The notes: generated by a model from the letters alone, not told the origin. A stretch of DNA of 64,000 nucleotides from RHKX01 sp046330415 (GCA_046330415.1 JAXLSW010000009.1:124001-188000), one strand, 5' to 3'. Shown: positions 1 through 9,096, counted from the first letter of the stretch. Translations and numbers: made by a program.

Positions 1-1835
1 TCCTTGCCGTCGGGACGGACCTCCGAGACCGTCGCCTGCAGGTCGACGTTCCGCTTCGATGAGCGCACCCAGACCTTGACGTAACCCGCACCCGCCACCG
101 TGGTGTCGGAGGTGAGCGGGGCCGTCACGTAGGAGACCGCGGTTCCCTCGGGGTTCTGCACCCAGTTGTAGGCCGGTAGCGCCGTCCACAGGCCGCCGCT
201 GCCGCTGCCGGTGTTGCCGCTGAAGTTCGTCGGCGGCACCGCGTCGTTGTCCCAGGTGAACCCGTCGGCGTGCTTGCCGCCGGTCTTGGCGTCGGCGAGC
301 TGGCCGCCGGTCCCCAGGTACCAGGAGCGCCCGGTCGTCCCCTCAACGGGGAACGAGTCATAGGAGCGCTCGTAGCCCGGCTGCGGCACGCCCGGCGAGG
401 CCCCGGCGCCGTTGTCGTAGAGGATCCGGACCGGCTTCAGCGCCTCGAAGGCGGCGAGCGCCCCCTCGTAAGTCGGCTGCGCCTGGATCGGGTCCACCGG
501 CAGCGTGACGCCGTTGATCCCCATGATCTGGTTGAACAGGAGCGGGGCCGCCGCATGAGCGATCGCTCCCGCCGTGGCCGGGGACTGCTTGGCCACGTAC
601 AGGTAGAGGAAGTCGAGCCAGCGGTTGAACGTCTCCGGATCGAGCGAGTCGATGTGCAGGCCGTTGGTGAACGTGAACCACTTCTTGTCGGTTCCGGTCA
701 TGCGGCTCGCAAGCGTCGGGCAGTGCCCGCCGGTCTGCTCGTCCTGGAACTGGCAGGCCATGAACGTCGGCGCGTGGATCTTGTCCACGAACGTCACCGG
801 CGCGAGCGGGTCGGCCACCTTCTTGACGTAGTGGTCGTTCTCGCGGACCTTCTTCAGCAGGTTGACCGCCTCGCCGTGCAGCTCCTGGTTCTCGGCGCAC
901 TGCGTGTCGCCGTTCTGGATCCGCTCCCAGGCCCAGGGCTGACCGGCGTCGGGGCCGGCGGGCAGGGCGTCGAAGACGCGGTCGACGGCCCACTCGTAGG
1001 CGAAGCCGGTGTTGAGGACACCGCCCGGGTAGAGCGTCGTCTGCGTGTTGTCGATCACCGACAGCGGCGTGATCGCGGCCAGGCTCGGCGGCCTGTACTG
1101 GGCGGTGAAGAGCTGGCTGATGCCGCCGTAGGAGATGCCCATCATCCCGACCTTGCCGTGCAGGACCCAGGGCTGGCGCGCGATCGTCTCGATCACGTCG
1201 TAGCCGTCGAGGCCCTGCAGGGGCTCGAAGAAGTCGTAGGAGCCGCCGGAGCAGCCGGTGCCGCGGATGTTGACGTCGACGACCGTGAACCCGAGCAGGT
1301 TCGCGATGACCGAGATGCCGCTCTCCGGCCCGGCCGGGTCAGCGGTCCCGTAGCCGGAGTACTCGATCAGGGTCGGGCTCTGTCCCGTCTGCGGAAGCGA
1401 CGGCAGGTCGATCGGGAGGATGCTCGAGATGTCGGTGGCGGGATGGACCGTGTAGGCGAGCTTGGTGCCGTCGCGGGTGGTCAGGTAGCCGTAGCCCGAC
1501 GAAGGGATGTTCTGGTTGTAGATGTCGGTGCTCGGCGGCGCGCCCTGGATCTTCATCACCGTCACCGGGGGTGAGGTCACCCCGCCCCCCTTGACGCGGT
1601 AGCCACCCCCCGGCTTCACCTGACGGAAGACGACCCCGCCGAGGTCCGTGGCGGCGCGCTTCTCGACCTTCTTGCCCTTCTTGTCGACGAGCTTGAGCTT
1701 CTGCCCAGCGGCAGCTCCGGTCACGTAGACCTGCTCGACGCTCCCGCGCGCCTCGAACGCGTTGGCGCTCGCGGCGGACAGCAAAGCGACCGCAGCCGCG
1801 ATCAAGACGACAAGCAGACTGAAGGTACGGCGCAC
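1..1835 (-). CDS. Secreted CocE/NonD-family serine hydrolase (X-Pro dipeptidyl-peptidase S15 fold), 3' end cut off
   Basis: The gene starts at GTG 1835 behind a GGAGAGAGG ribosome-binding site and runs off the left edge (about 611 codons visible). Residues 1-26 form a signal peptide (RRTFSL, hydrophobic core, ASANA). Residues 30-95 look like a small beta-rich domain before the catalytic alpha/beta-hydrolase domain. The nucleophile elbow is GISYGG with Ser235; an oxyanion-type segment (NIRGTGCSGG) lies near residues 189-198. The last visible part matches the start of the C-terminal jelly-roll domain of this family (acetyl-transferase-like esterases, cocaine esterase, X-Pro peptidases). The substrate cannot be told from sequence. 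It is divergent from the polymerase gene at 1977. The fold is clear; the specificity is not. Confidence 0.85.
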   Translation of the reverse strand, partial: MRRTFSLLVVLIAAAVALLSAASANAFEARGSVEQVYVTGAAAGQKLKLVDKKGKKVEKRAATDLGGVVFRQVKPGGGYRVKGGGVTSPPVTVMKIQGAPPSTDIYNQNIPSSGYGYLTTRDGTKLAYTVHPATDISSILPIDLPSLPQTGQSPTLIEYSGYGTADPAGPESGISVIANLLGFTVVDVNIRGTGCSGGSYDFFEPLQGLDGYDVIETIARQPWVLHGKVGMMGISYGGISQLFTAQYRPPSLAAITPLSVIDNTQTTLYPGGVLNTGFAYEWAVDRVFDALPAGPDAGQPWAWERIQNGDTQCAENQELHGEAVNLLKKVRENDHYVKKVADPLAPVTFVDKIHAPTFMACQFQDEQTGGHCPTLASRMTGTDKKWFTFTNGLHIDSLDPETFNRWLDFLYLYVAKQSPATAGAIAHAAAPLLFNQIMGINGVTLPVDPIQAQPTYEGALAAFEALKPVRILYDNGAGASPGVPQPGYERSYDSFPVEGTTGRSWYLGTGGQLADAKTGGKHADGFTWDNDAVPPTNFSGNTGSGSGGLWTALPAYNWVQNPEGTAVSYVTAPLTSDTTVAGAGYVKVWVRSSKRNVDLQATVSEVRPDGK

Positions 1836-1976
1836 TCGATTCCTCTCTCCCGTGGATCCCCGACGCCCGCCCGCTGCGGACCGGGAATTCTTATCATCAG
1901 ATGGTGGCGCATGCGCCGATCGCGACCCGCAAGTGCGATCCTCGTCTGTGCGATGGCGAGCAAGGCGGAGGCGGTG

Positions 1977-3023
1977 ATGATCGACGCGGGCGGGCGCGAG
2001 GTGCGCGTGTCGAGCCCCGACCGGGTCATCTTCGCGGCCACCGAGCGCACCGGCGAGGTGACGAAGCTTCAGATCGCCGAGTACTACGTCTCGGTCGGCG
2101 ACGGGATCATGCGGGCGCTGCGCGACCGGCCGACGACGCTGGAGCGCTGGCCGAAGGGAGTCCACGAGGACGTCGTCGTCGCCACCCGCGAGAGCCGTGG
2201 CGGCGACGCCTTCTACCAGAAGCGAGTTCCCAAGGGCGCCCCTGAATACGTCGAGACGGCCCGGATCGAGTTCCCCTCAGGACGGCACGCGGACGAGATC
2301 GCCCCGACCGAGCTGGCGGTCGTGGCCTGGTGTGCGCACATGGGCACCCTGACCTTCCACCCGTGGCCGGTCCGGCGTGACGACGTCGACCATCCCGACG
2401 AGCTCCGGATCGACCTCGACCCCCAGCCCGGGACTGACTTCGACGACGCCGTCGAGGTGGCCGAAGCCGCCCGTGAGCTGCTCGGCGAGCTCGGCCTGCG
2501 CGGCTTCCCGAAGACGTCGGGCGGCCGCGGCCTGCACATATACGTGCGGATCGAGCCGCGGTGGACGTTCACCGACGTCCGCCACGCGGCGATCGCCTTC
2601 GGGCGCGAGCTCGAGCGGCGCATGCCCGAGCGGGTGACGACCAAGTGGTGGAAGGAGGAGCGCGGGGAGCGCGTGTTCGTCGACTACAACCAGAACGCGC
2701 GGGACCGCACGATCGCCTCGCCCTACAGCGTCCGCCCGAAGCCGGGGGCGCCGGTCTCGGCGCCGCTGCTCTGGGAGGAGGTGACCGAGGTCCAGCCCGA
2801 GGACTTCACCGTCGAGTCGATGCCGGCCCGGTTCGCCGACATCGGCGACCGCTTCGCCGAGATCGACGACGTCCACCACTCGCTCGAGCGGCTGCTCGAG
2901 ATGTACGAGCGGGACGAGGCCGAGGGCGTCGGCGGCGACATGCCCTATCCGCCCGACTACCCGAAGATGCCGGGCGAGCCGAAGCGGGTGCAGCCCTCGC
3001 GGGACACGGACCGCAAGAAGTAG
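1977..3023 (+). CDS. Stand-alone LigD-type polymerase/primase domain protein
   Basis: This 348-residue protein is the archaeo-eukaryotic-primase polymerase domain found in bacterial non-homologous end-joining ligase D, without ligase or nuclease domains. The visible motifs are RIDLDPQ with metal ligands Asp146 and Asp148, SGGRGLHIY with His187, and VFVDYNQN with Asp236, so the active site looks complete. I chose ATG 1977 because GGAGG (1967-1971) precedes it by 5 nt; an upstream in-frame ATG at 1953 has no such site. The first residues (DAGGREVRVSSPDRVIF) match the usual start of the family. No Ku or ligase gene lies in this window. Known relatives fill gaps with ribonucleotides during end joining; the role here is inferred from them. 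Confidence 0.9.
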   Translation: MIDAGGREVRVSSPDRVIFAATERTGEVTKLQIAEYYVSVGDGIMRALRDRPTTLERWPKGVHEDVVVATRESRGGDAFYQKRVPKGAPEYVETARIEFPSGRHADEIAPTELAVVAWCAHMGTLTFHPWPVRRDDVDHPDELRIDLDPQPGTDFDDAVEVAEAARELLGELGLRGFPKTSGGRGLHIYVRIEPRWTFTDVRHAAIAFGRELERRMPERVTTKWWKEERGERVFVDYNQNARDRTIASPYSVRPKPGAPVSAPLLWEEVTEVQPEDFTVESMPARFADIGDRFAEIDDVHHSLERLLEMYERDEAEGVGGDMPYPPDYPKMPGEPKRVQPSRDTDRKK

Positions 3024-3041
3024 GCGCCGGGTGCGGCGCCG

Positions 3042-4064
3042 CTAGCGCGTCGAGGCCACGATCCCCGCGCCCGCCGGGATCTCGTCGGGGAGGTCGGCCG
3101 CCGGGAGCTGCTGCCACGGGAAGCGCTTGCGGGCGTGGTTGAGCCGGTAGCTGAGATCGCCGTGTAGGTTCAGGGAGTGCCAGGCGAGCTTGCTCATCGC
3201 CGAGAGGTCCTGGACCCAGAAGTCGTCGGGGATCGGGTCGAGCGGCACCGGTGCGGCGAGCTCGACGTCCGCGGCGACGTGGCCTTCGCCATCCTCCTCG
3301 CTCAATCGCGCCAGCACCGTGCCGTCGCGGTCGCAGACCTGCGACTCGCCGAGCATCGTCGTCGCCCAGGCGATCCCGGGGCCGAGCGGCGTCTCGCCCC
3401 GGACCGGCCCGACGTGGGAGGCGTGGGCGACCGGCGCGCCGACCCGGCGGGCGACGAGTCCGGGGAGGTCGCGGCACTGCCGCTTCCAGCCCTCGTTCTC
3501 CTTCGCGAAGAGCTTCGCCGCGGGGCCGCGCCAGTTGCCGGGGACCGACGGCCAGCACATGCCGCCGAGCACGAGGCGCGCGCCGCCGTCGCGAACCCGG
3601 CGCGAGGTCCGGTTGCGCTCCCACTCCCAGCCCGACATCAGGCCGACGGTGACGCCGAGGGTCTCGCAGCCGACCACCCCGTCGTCGTCACCGCCCCGGT
3701 AGTAGCTGTGCTCCCAGGCGGTGGGGATGTCCTTGTCGTGGAGGTGGACCGCGCCGGAGGGCTCGGCTAGCACGTAGGTGCCATAGGCGTGGCGGCCGCG
3801 GACGGCGAGGAACCCACCGGTGATCACGCAGTCGAGCTCGCGGGCGAGGCCGGTGAGCAGCTGCAGCGGCTGCCCGTCCACCGGCCGCGGTGCCCCCTTG
3901 AGGATCCGCGCGAAGACGTTCGGCGACGTGCACGCCTCGGGGACGACGATCACATCGGGGGAATGCTCGCGGTGGGCGTCGCGGATCAGCTCCTCGATCC
4001 GCGTGAGGTTGCGCTCTACGGCACCGAGCTCGAGCGCCGGCTGGACGACGGCGATGCGGGTCAC
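3042..4064 (-). CDS. Nitrilase-fold (carbon-nitrogen hydrolase) protein lacking the catalytic cysteine
   Basis: A 340-residue protein with the alpha-beta-beta-alpha nitrilase fold. Glu43 (VVPEACTSPNV) and Lys111 (HDKDIPTAWE) of the usual Glu-Lys-Cys triad are present. The nucleophile elbow normally reads like LCWE; here it is LMSGWEWERNR, so Gly145 occupies the cysteine position. The codon is GGC in clean surrounding frame. It is therefore either a non-catalytic member or uses another residue. It starts at GTG 4064, overlapping the stop of the FAD oxidoreductase (GTGA), behind an AGGAGGTG site, so the two are translationally coupled. Family members hydrolyse nitriles, amides or carbamoyl groups; no substrate is assigned. 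Confidence 0.85.
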   Translation of the reverse strand: MTRIAVVQPALELGAVERNLTRIEELIRDAHREHSPDVIVVPEACTSPNVFARILKGAPRPVDGQPLQLLTGLARELDCVITGGFLAVRGRHAYGTYVLAEPSGAVHLHDKDIPTAWEHSYYRGGDDDGVVGCETLGVTVGLMSGWEWERNRTSRRVRDGGARLVLGGMCWPSVPGNWRGPAAKLFAKENEGWKRQCRDLPGLVARRVGAPVAHASHVGPVRGETPLGPGIAWATTMLGESQVCDRDGTVLARLSEEDGEGHVAADVELAAPVPLDPIPDDFWVQDLSAMSKLAWHSLNLHGDLSYRLNHARKRFPWQQLPAADLPDEIPAGAGIVASTR

Positions 4065-5509
4065 GCGGGCACCTCCTGAAGGGACGGGGAGTCGGCCGGG
4101 GTGTCCCGCCGGACGCGCGGCGCCGGCGGATCCGGGAACTCGGCGCCCGGATGATCGGAGCCCGCGATCGGGGTCGCCGGGCGGAACTCGTCGCGATCGG
4201 CCTCGCGGCGGATCGCAAGCTCGGTCCGCATGTCGGCGAGCGAGCGCCGCAGCACCTGGGAGCGGGGCTGCTCGCCCCTCGCCATCGCGTCGGCGAACGC
4301 CCGCAGGAGGCGCGGCATCCGCAGCACCTCGGCGGGCTCGCGGCCGCGGCAGAAGAGATCAGCGAGGTCCGGCTCGGAGCGTTCGCCGCCCCTTCGCAGC
4401 ACCTCAACCAGCACCGGCTGCGGGGTCTCCACCCGCGTGTCGGCATTGGCGAGGTGGTAGGCGGGCAGGCAGTGGCGATCACGGGCGGCCTCGCAGGCGC
4501 GGGTCGCGCGGTCGAGCGCGGCGGGGTCGTCGAGAACCGGTTGGACGGCCTCCGCGAGGCTCCTCCCCATCCACAGCGAGTCCCTCATCCCCTGGCCGGT
4601 CACCGGGTCCTTGAAGTGGCCGGCGTCGCCGGCGAGCGCCCAGCCGGGGCCGGAGGAGGCGCGGAAGAAGGCCGGGGTCGAGGCGGTCGAGCGGACCTTC
4701 GAGAAGCTGCTCTCGTCGACGCCGGCGAGCCGGCGCGCGAGCGCCGGATGCTCGGCGACCTTGCGGCGCCAGTGACCCTCCGGGTCACGGCGCGCCTCGC
4801 TGACCTCGTCGCGATGGCCCATGAAGAGGACGAGCAGGCGGCCGGCCGGCGTGCAGGGGAAGGCGTAGGCGAAGGAGGTGCCGTCGCGCCACTGGACGTA
4901 GGTGTCGCGATCGGCGGGATCGTCGCTCGGGTCGTCCATGTAGCGGAAGACGAGGCCCCGGCCGTTGCGCGAACGGCGGTAGGGCTGGTAGACGCCGACC
5001 GCGGCGGCGACGCTGGAGCGACGACCGTCGGCGCCGATGACGAGGCTCGAGTCGATCTCGTGCGCGTCGCCGTCGGGGTCCCGGTAACGGACGCCGCTGA
5101 CCCGACCGCTGCGCCACAGCAGCGACTCGAAGGTGCAGCGTTCGCGGACGTCGGCTCCCTGCTCCCGCGCGGCCTCGACCAGGCAGATGTCCTGCTGGTC
5201 GCGAGGGACGCAGACGCCGAAGTCGATCCCGTCGAAGGGCCGCATCGGCTCGATCATGTGGGCGCCTCCGGCGTGGAGCGCCACCCGGTGGACGCGAGTC
5301 GGGTCGAGCGCGAGGATGCGCGGCAGGGCGCCGAGGCTGGCGAGCTCGGCGACGCCGTTGGAGAAGAGCACGTGTGTCGACAGCTGGTCGGAGGGGAACG
5401 ACATCCGGTCGAGGACGACGACCCGGCGGCCCGCCCGGGCCAGCGGCGCGGCGGCTGCGCACCCGGCCAGGCGCGCCCCGATGACGACTACGTCTGCACT
5501 CTCACTCAT
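4061..5509 (-). CDS. FAD-dependent oxidoreductase/monooxygenase (PHBH/GR2 fold)
   Basis: A 482-residue flavoprotein. The N-terminal FAD-binding motif is VVVIGARLAG, the variant GARLAG form seen in many actinobacterial halogenase- or geranylgeranyl-reductase-like flavoenzymes. The second FAD motif reads GWALAGDAGHFKDPVTGQGM, and GADGRRS supplies the middle DG motif. ATG 5509 is preferred over upstream candidates because GGAGGAGGG precedes it. It is the first gene of a two-gene unit with the nitrilase-fold protein and is divergent from a TetR gene at 5630, which probably regulates it. The substrate is unknown; hydroxylation, epoxidation or saturation of a lipophilic compound would fit the fold. 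Confidence 0.85.
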   Translation of the reverse strand: MSESADVVVIGARLAGCAAAAPLARAGRRVVVLDRMSFPSDQLSTHVLFSNGVAELASLGALPRILALDPTRVHRVALHAGGAHMIEPMRPFDGIDFGVCVPRDQQDICLVEAAREQGADVRERCTFESLLWRSGRVSGVRYRDPDGDAHEIDSSLVIGADGRRSSVAAAVGVYQPYRRSRNGRGLVFRYMDDPSDDPADRDTYVQWRDGTSFAYAFPCTPAGRLLVLFMGHRDEVSEARRDPEGHWRRKVAEHPALARRLAGVDESSFSKVRSTASTPAFFRASSGPGWALAGDAGHFKDPVTGQGMRDSLWMGRSLAEAVQPVLDDPAALDRATRACEAARDRHCLPAYHLANADTRVETPQPVLVEVLRRGGERSEPDLADLFCRGREPAEVLRMPRLLRAFADAMARGEQPRSQVLRRSLADMRTELAIRREADRDEFRPATPIAGSDHPGAEFPDPPAPRVRRDTPADSPSLQEVPA

Positions 5510-5629
5510 CTTCGGCCCTCCTCCAAGGGAAACGAACGCTGGTGATCCTTGCACCTCGCCGCTTATTTGTAAAGGCATTCATTCTTGAACGCACTTGCAA
5601 TCGCCGCTGGGCATGGCAACCTTCCCGCC

Positions 5630-6325
5630 ATGAGCACCGTCGCCGCTGGCCGTATCGAGCGCCGCCGCACCCGCACGAGGGAAGCGCTGCTCGACGCCGC
5701 CGAGCGCGCCTTCACGACCCGCGCCTTCCACGAGGTCAGGGTCGAGGACCTCGCGGCGGAGGCCGACGTGTCGGTCGGCTCCGTCTACAACCAGTTCGAC
5801 GGCAAGGCCGGCCTCTACCTGGCCGTCGCCGACCGCGCCACACGGCTCTTCGACGAGTACCTGCAGCGCGCCTACGAGGTCAGCGATTCGCCGCTGGAGC
5901 AGGTGATGGCGGGAGGCGACGCCTACCTGCGCTTCCACATCGACCAGCCGGGAGCGTTCCGCCTGATCGCTGCGACCGGCATCGAGGGAACGCCGGCGGC
6001 AGCGGCGCTGCGCGATCGCGCCGAGCGGGTGATGGCCACCTTCGAGGAGCTGATCGCCTCCGCCATCGCGGGGGGCGAGATCGACGCCGCGATCGATCCG
6101 GCTCTGACCGCGCGCTTCCTCTTCGGCGCCTGGAACGGGATCGTGGCCCTGAGCGAGCGCGACGACCGGCTCGGGCTCGACGAGGAGGGTGTCGCCAACG
6201 CCGTCGCGCAGGCCCGGCGGATCGTGCTCGAGGGCCTCACCGATCCGGCGCACCGCGGCCCCGACGGTCGCTCACCCGCTCGCCTCCTCCCCATTGCCGA
6301 GGGAATCGGCTCATCCCAAACTTGA
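5630..6325 (+). CDS. TetR-family transcriptional regulator
   Basis: A 231-residue regulator. The helix-turn-helix lies near residues 20-65 (ALLDAAERAF, VEDLAAEADVSVGSVYNQF, GKAGLYLAVADRA), followed by a helical ligand-binding domain. I placed the start at ATG 5630 because the DNA-binding domain begins soon after; the upstream in-frame codons lack a binding site. It is divergent from the FAD oxidoreductase (gap about 120 bp), the usual arrangement for a TetR repressor of its neighbour. I found no convincing dyad in the gap. Its TGA stop lies inside the promoter region of the fur gene. The effector is unknown. Confidence 0.88.
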   Translation: MSTVAAGRIERRRTRTREALLDAAERAFTTRAFHEVRVEDLAAEADVSVGSVYNQFDGKAGLYLAVADRATRLFDEYLQRAYEVSDSPLEQVMAGGDAYLRFHIDQPGAFRLIAATGIEGTPAAAALRDRAERVMATFEELIASAIAGGEIDAAIDPALTARFLFGAWNGIVALSERDDRLGLDEEGVANAVAQARRIVLEGLTDPAHRGPDGRSPARLLPIAEGIGSSQT

Positions 6326-6348
6326 ATCGATCCAGAATGCGCAATACT
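6321..6348 (+). promoter_or_regulatory. Probable furA promoter with FurA-like operator
   Basis: The sequence CTTGAATCGATCCAGAATGC (6321-6340) resembles, from memory, the mycobacterial furA operator core TTGACTAATTCCAGAA. A -10-like AATACT (6343-6348) ends 7 nt before GTG 6356, so the transcript may be leaderless. The box also contains the stop codon of the preceding tetR. Autoregulation by FurA is an inference from this likeness and the gene order. Confidence 0.4.
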
Positions 6349-6355
6349 CCGGCGC

Positions 6356-6820
6356 GTGCCCGAGACCACCGAAGCTGAGGAGATGCTGCGCGGGGCGAAG
6401 CTCCGCGTGACGCGCCCCCGGCTCGCGGTCCTAGCGACCGTCGGCGAGCACCCGCACGCCGACACGACCTCGATCATCGCCGCCGTTCGCGACGGCTTCG
6501 GCGACGTCTCCGGACAGGCCGTCTACGACGTCCTCGACGCGCTCACCGACGCCGGCCTCGTCCGGCGAATCCAGCCCGCCGGCTCGGTCGCGCGCTACGA
6601 GACGCGAACCGGCGACAACCACCACCACATCGTCTGCCGCAGCTGCGGCTCGATCGCCGACGTCGCTTGCGCCGTCGGCGACACGCCGTGCCTGGCGGCG
6701 TCCGAGGACCACGGCTTCTCGATCGACGAGGCCGAGGTCGTCTACTGGGGCACCTGCCCCGACTGCTCCAGCACCCCACCGAACACCAGCCCCAAAGGCC
6801 CGAAAGGAACCCATGTCTGA
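6356..6820 (+). CDS. furA: Fur-family peroxide/metal-responsive repressor (FurA-like)
   Basis: A 154-residue Fur/PerR-type regulator with an N-terminal winged helix (LRVTRPRLAVL, GQAVYDVLDALTDAGLVRRI) and a C-terminal metal-binding domain. The regulatory-site segment NHHHIVCRSCG and the later CPDC pair give the two zinc-type cysteine pairs expected of the family. It starts at GTG 6356 with no ribosome-binding site and overlaps katG by 8 bp, so the two are co-transcribed. In actinobacteria FurA represses katG and is relieved by peroxide; that role is inferred here from the identical arrangement. Confidence 0.9.
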   Translation: MPETTEAEEMLRGAKLRVTRPRLAVLATVGEHPHADTTSIIAAVRDGFGDVSGQAVYDVLDALTDAGLVRRIQPAGSVARYETRTGDNHHHIVCRSCGSIADVACAVGDTPCLAASEDHGFSIDEAEVVYWGTCPDCSSTPPNTSPKGPKGTHV

Positions 6821-9038
6821 TCAGCCCGATGCCGTAGTCGGAGAGATGAACGAGGAGGAGGACGGCGGCTGCCCGTTCCACCCCGATCGCGCCCCCGAGC
6901 CCGTCGAGGGCGGCGGCAACCGCGGCTGGTGGCCTGAGCGGCTGAACCTGAAGATCCTCGCCACCAACCCCGCCGAGACGGATCCGATGGACGAGGGCTT
7001 CGACTACGCGAAGGAGTTCGAGTCACTCGACCTCGCCGCGGTCAAGAAGGACATCGAGGAGGTCCTGACCACCTCCCAGGACTGGTGGCCCGCCGACTAC
7101 GGCCACTACGGCCCGCTGATGATCCGGATGGCCTGGCACAGCGCCGGCACCTATCGCGTCAACGACGGCCGCGGCGGCGCCGGGGCCGGCCAGCAGCGCT
7201 TCGCGCCGCTCAACTCCTGGCCCGACAACGCCAACCTCGACAAGGCGCGCCGCCTGCTCTGGCCGGTCAAGCAGAAGTACGGCCGCAAGCTCTCCTGGGC
7301 CGACCTGATGGTGCTCACCGGCAACGTCGCGCTCGAGTCGATGGGCTTCGAGACCTTCGGGTTCGCCGGCGGCCGCGAGGACGTGTGGGAGTCGGACGAG
7401 GCCGTCTACTGGGGCCCCGAGACCGAGTGGCTCGGCGACGAGCGCTACACCGGAGACCGCGACCTCGAGAACCCACTCGCGGCGGTCCAGATGGGCCTGA
7501 TCTACGTCAACCCGGAGGGCCCCAACGGCAACCCCGATCCCGTCGCCGCGGCCATCGACATCCGCGAGACCTTCGCGCGCATGGCGATGAACGACGAGGA
7601 GACCGCGGCGCTGATCGTCGGCGGCCACACCTTCGGCAAGACTCACGGCGCCGCCGATCCCGAGAAGTACGTCGGCCCCGAGCCGGAGGCGGCCGGGCTC
7701 GCCGAGCAGGGTCTCGGCTGGAGCAACTCGTATGAGTCGGGCAACGGCACCGCGACGATCACGAGCGGACTCGAGGGAGCCTGGACCACGTCGCCGATCG
7801 CTTGGGACAACTCGTTCCTGTGGATCCTCTACGGCTACGAGTGGGAGCTCGACAAGAGCCCGGCCGGCGCGAATCAGTGGAAGCCGAAGGGCGCCGAGGC
7901 GACCGTGCCGGATCCCGACCCCTCCGACACGGAGACCAAGCACACGCCGACGATGCTGACGACCGACCTCTCGATGCGGATGGACCCCGCCTACGAGAAG
8001 ATCACCCGTCGCTGGCTCGAGCACCCCAACGAGCTCAAGGACGCGTTCGCGCGCGCCTGGTACAAGCTCACCCACCGAGACATGGGGCCGATCGACCGCT
8101 ACCTCGGCCCGGAGGTCCCGGACGAGGAGCTCCTCTGGCAGGACCCGGTTCCCAAGCCCGACCACGACCTCGTCGGCGCCGAGGACGTCGCCGCGCTGAA
8201 GGCGAAGATCCTCGACTCGGGGCTCTCCCTCTCGCAGCTCGTCAAGGCGGCGTGGGCATCGGCGGCCTCGTTCCGTGGCAGCGACAAGCGCGGCGGCGCC
8301 AACGGCGGCCGCATCCGCCTCGAGCCGCAGGCCGGCTGGGAGGCGAACGACCCCGACGAGCTCGGATCGACGCTGGCGAAGCTGGATGAGATCCGCTCCG
8401 AGTTCAGCGGTGACGGCAAGGAGATCTCCTTCGCCGACATCGTCGTGCTCGGGGGCTGCGCGGCGGTCGAGGCGGCCGCGAAGAAGGGTGGCCGCGATGT
8501 CGAGGTCCCGTTCAGCCCGGGCCGCGGCGACTCCACCCAGGAGCAGACCGACGTCGAGTCGTTCGCCTACCTCGAGCCGACCGCCGACGGTTTCCGGAAC
8601 TACCTCCGGGCCGGGCACCGGCTGCCGGCCGAGTACCTGCTGGTCGACCGCGCCAACCTGCTGACGCTGACGGCTCCCGAGATGACGGTGCTCGTAGGCG
8701 GCCTCCGGGTCCTCGGCGCCAACGCCGGCAACTCGGCCCACGGCGTCCTCACCGACGAGCCGGGCTCGCTCACGAACGACTTCTTCGTGAACCTGCTCGA
8801 CCTCGGCACGGTGTGGAAGGGCGTCGCCGACGACGACAACATGTTCGAGGGCCGCGACGCCGCCTCCGGCGACCTGCGCTGGACCGGGACCCGCGCCGAC
8901 CTCGTGTTCGGCTCGAACTCGGAGCTGCGCGCGGTCGCCGAGGTCTACGCGAGCGACGACGCCGGCGACAAGTTCGTCGACGACTTCGTCGCCGCGTGGG
9001 CGAAGGTGATGGAGCTCGATCGCTTCGACCTGAACTAG
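6813..9038 (+). CDS. katG: Catalase-peroxidase KatG
   Basis: A 741-residue bifunctional haem enzyme that dismutates hydrogen peroxide and has peroxidase activity. The distal triad Arg105-Trp108-His109 (RMAWHSAGTY), the proximal His272 (GGHTFGKTHG) and the cross-linked cofactor residues Trp108, Tyr231 (MGLIYVNPEG) and Met257 (ARMAMND) are all present. The duplicated, catalytically silent C-terminal peroxidase domain follows from about residue 430. The length is normal. The ATG overlaps the fur stop and an AAAGG stretch precedes it. A strong hairpin follows the stop. It should be active and peroxide-inducible through FurA. Confidence 0.97.
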   Translation: MSDQPDAVVGEMNEEEDGGCPFHPDRAPEPVEGGGNRGWWPERLNLKILATNPAETDPMDEGFDYAKEFESLDLAAVKKDIEEVLTTSQDWWPADYGHYGPLMIRMAWHSAGTYRVNDGRGGAGAGQQRFAPLNSWPDNANLDKARRLLWPVKQKYGRKLSWADLMVLTGNVALESMGFETFGFAGGREDVWESDEAVYWGPETEWLGDERYTGDRDLENPLAAVQMGLIYVNPEGPNGNPDPVAAAIDIRETFARMAMNDEETAALIVGGHTFGKTHGAADPEKYVGPEPEAAGLAEQGLGWSNSYESGNGTATITSGLEGAWTTSPIAWDNSFLWILYGYEWELDKSPAGANQWKPKGAEATVPDPDPSDTETKHTPTMLTTDLSMRMDPAYEKITRRWLEHPNELKDAFARAWYKLTHRDMGPIDRYLGPEVPDEELLWQDPVPKPDHDLVGAEDVAALKAKILDSGLSLSQLVKAAWASAASFRGSDKRGGANGGRIRLEPQAGWEANDPDELGSTLAKLDEIRSEFSGDGKEISFADIVVLGGCAAVEAAAKKGGRDVEVPFSPGRGDSTQEQTDVESFAYLEPTADGFRNYLRAGHRLPAEYLLVDRANLLTLTAPEMTVLVGGLRVLGANAGNSAHGVLTDEPGSLTNDFFVNLLDLGTVWKGVADDDNMFEGRDAASGDLRWTGTRADLVFGSNSELRAVAEVYASDDAGDKFVDDFVAAWAKVMELDRFDLN

Positions 9039-9060
9039 GCCGACCCAGTCGGTCGGTCGC

Positions 9061-9096
9061 CCGGAGCCGGTTGGGAGGGACTCCCGCCGGCTCCGG
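9061..9096 (+). terminator. Hairpin after katG, probable terminator
   Basis: Perfect 10-bp arms CCGGAGCCGG (9061-9070) and CCGGCTCCGG (9087-9096) enclose a further GGGAG/CTCCC stem. There is no T-tract, as is usual in very GC-rich actinobacteria. Confidence 0.6.

Noticed and set aside
1953..1976. Earlier start of the polymerase gene at ATG 1953
   Set aside because: No ribosome-binding site precedes it, whereas GGAGG stands 5 nt before ATG 1977, and the family begins near the latter.
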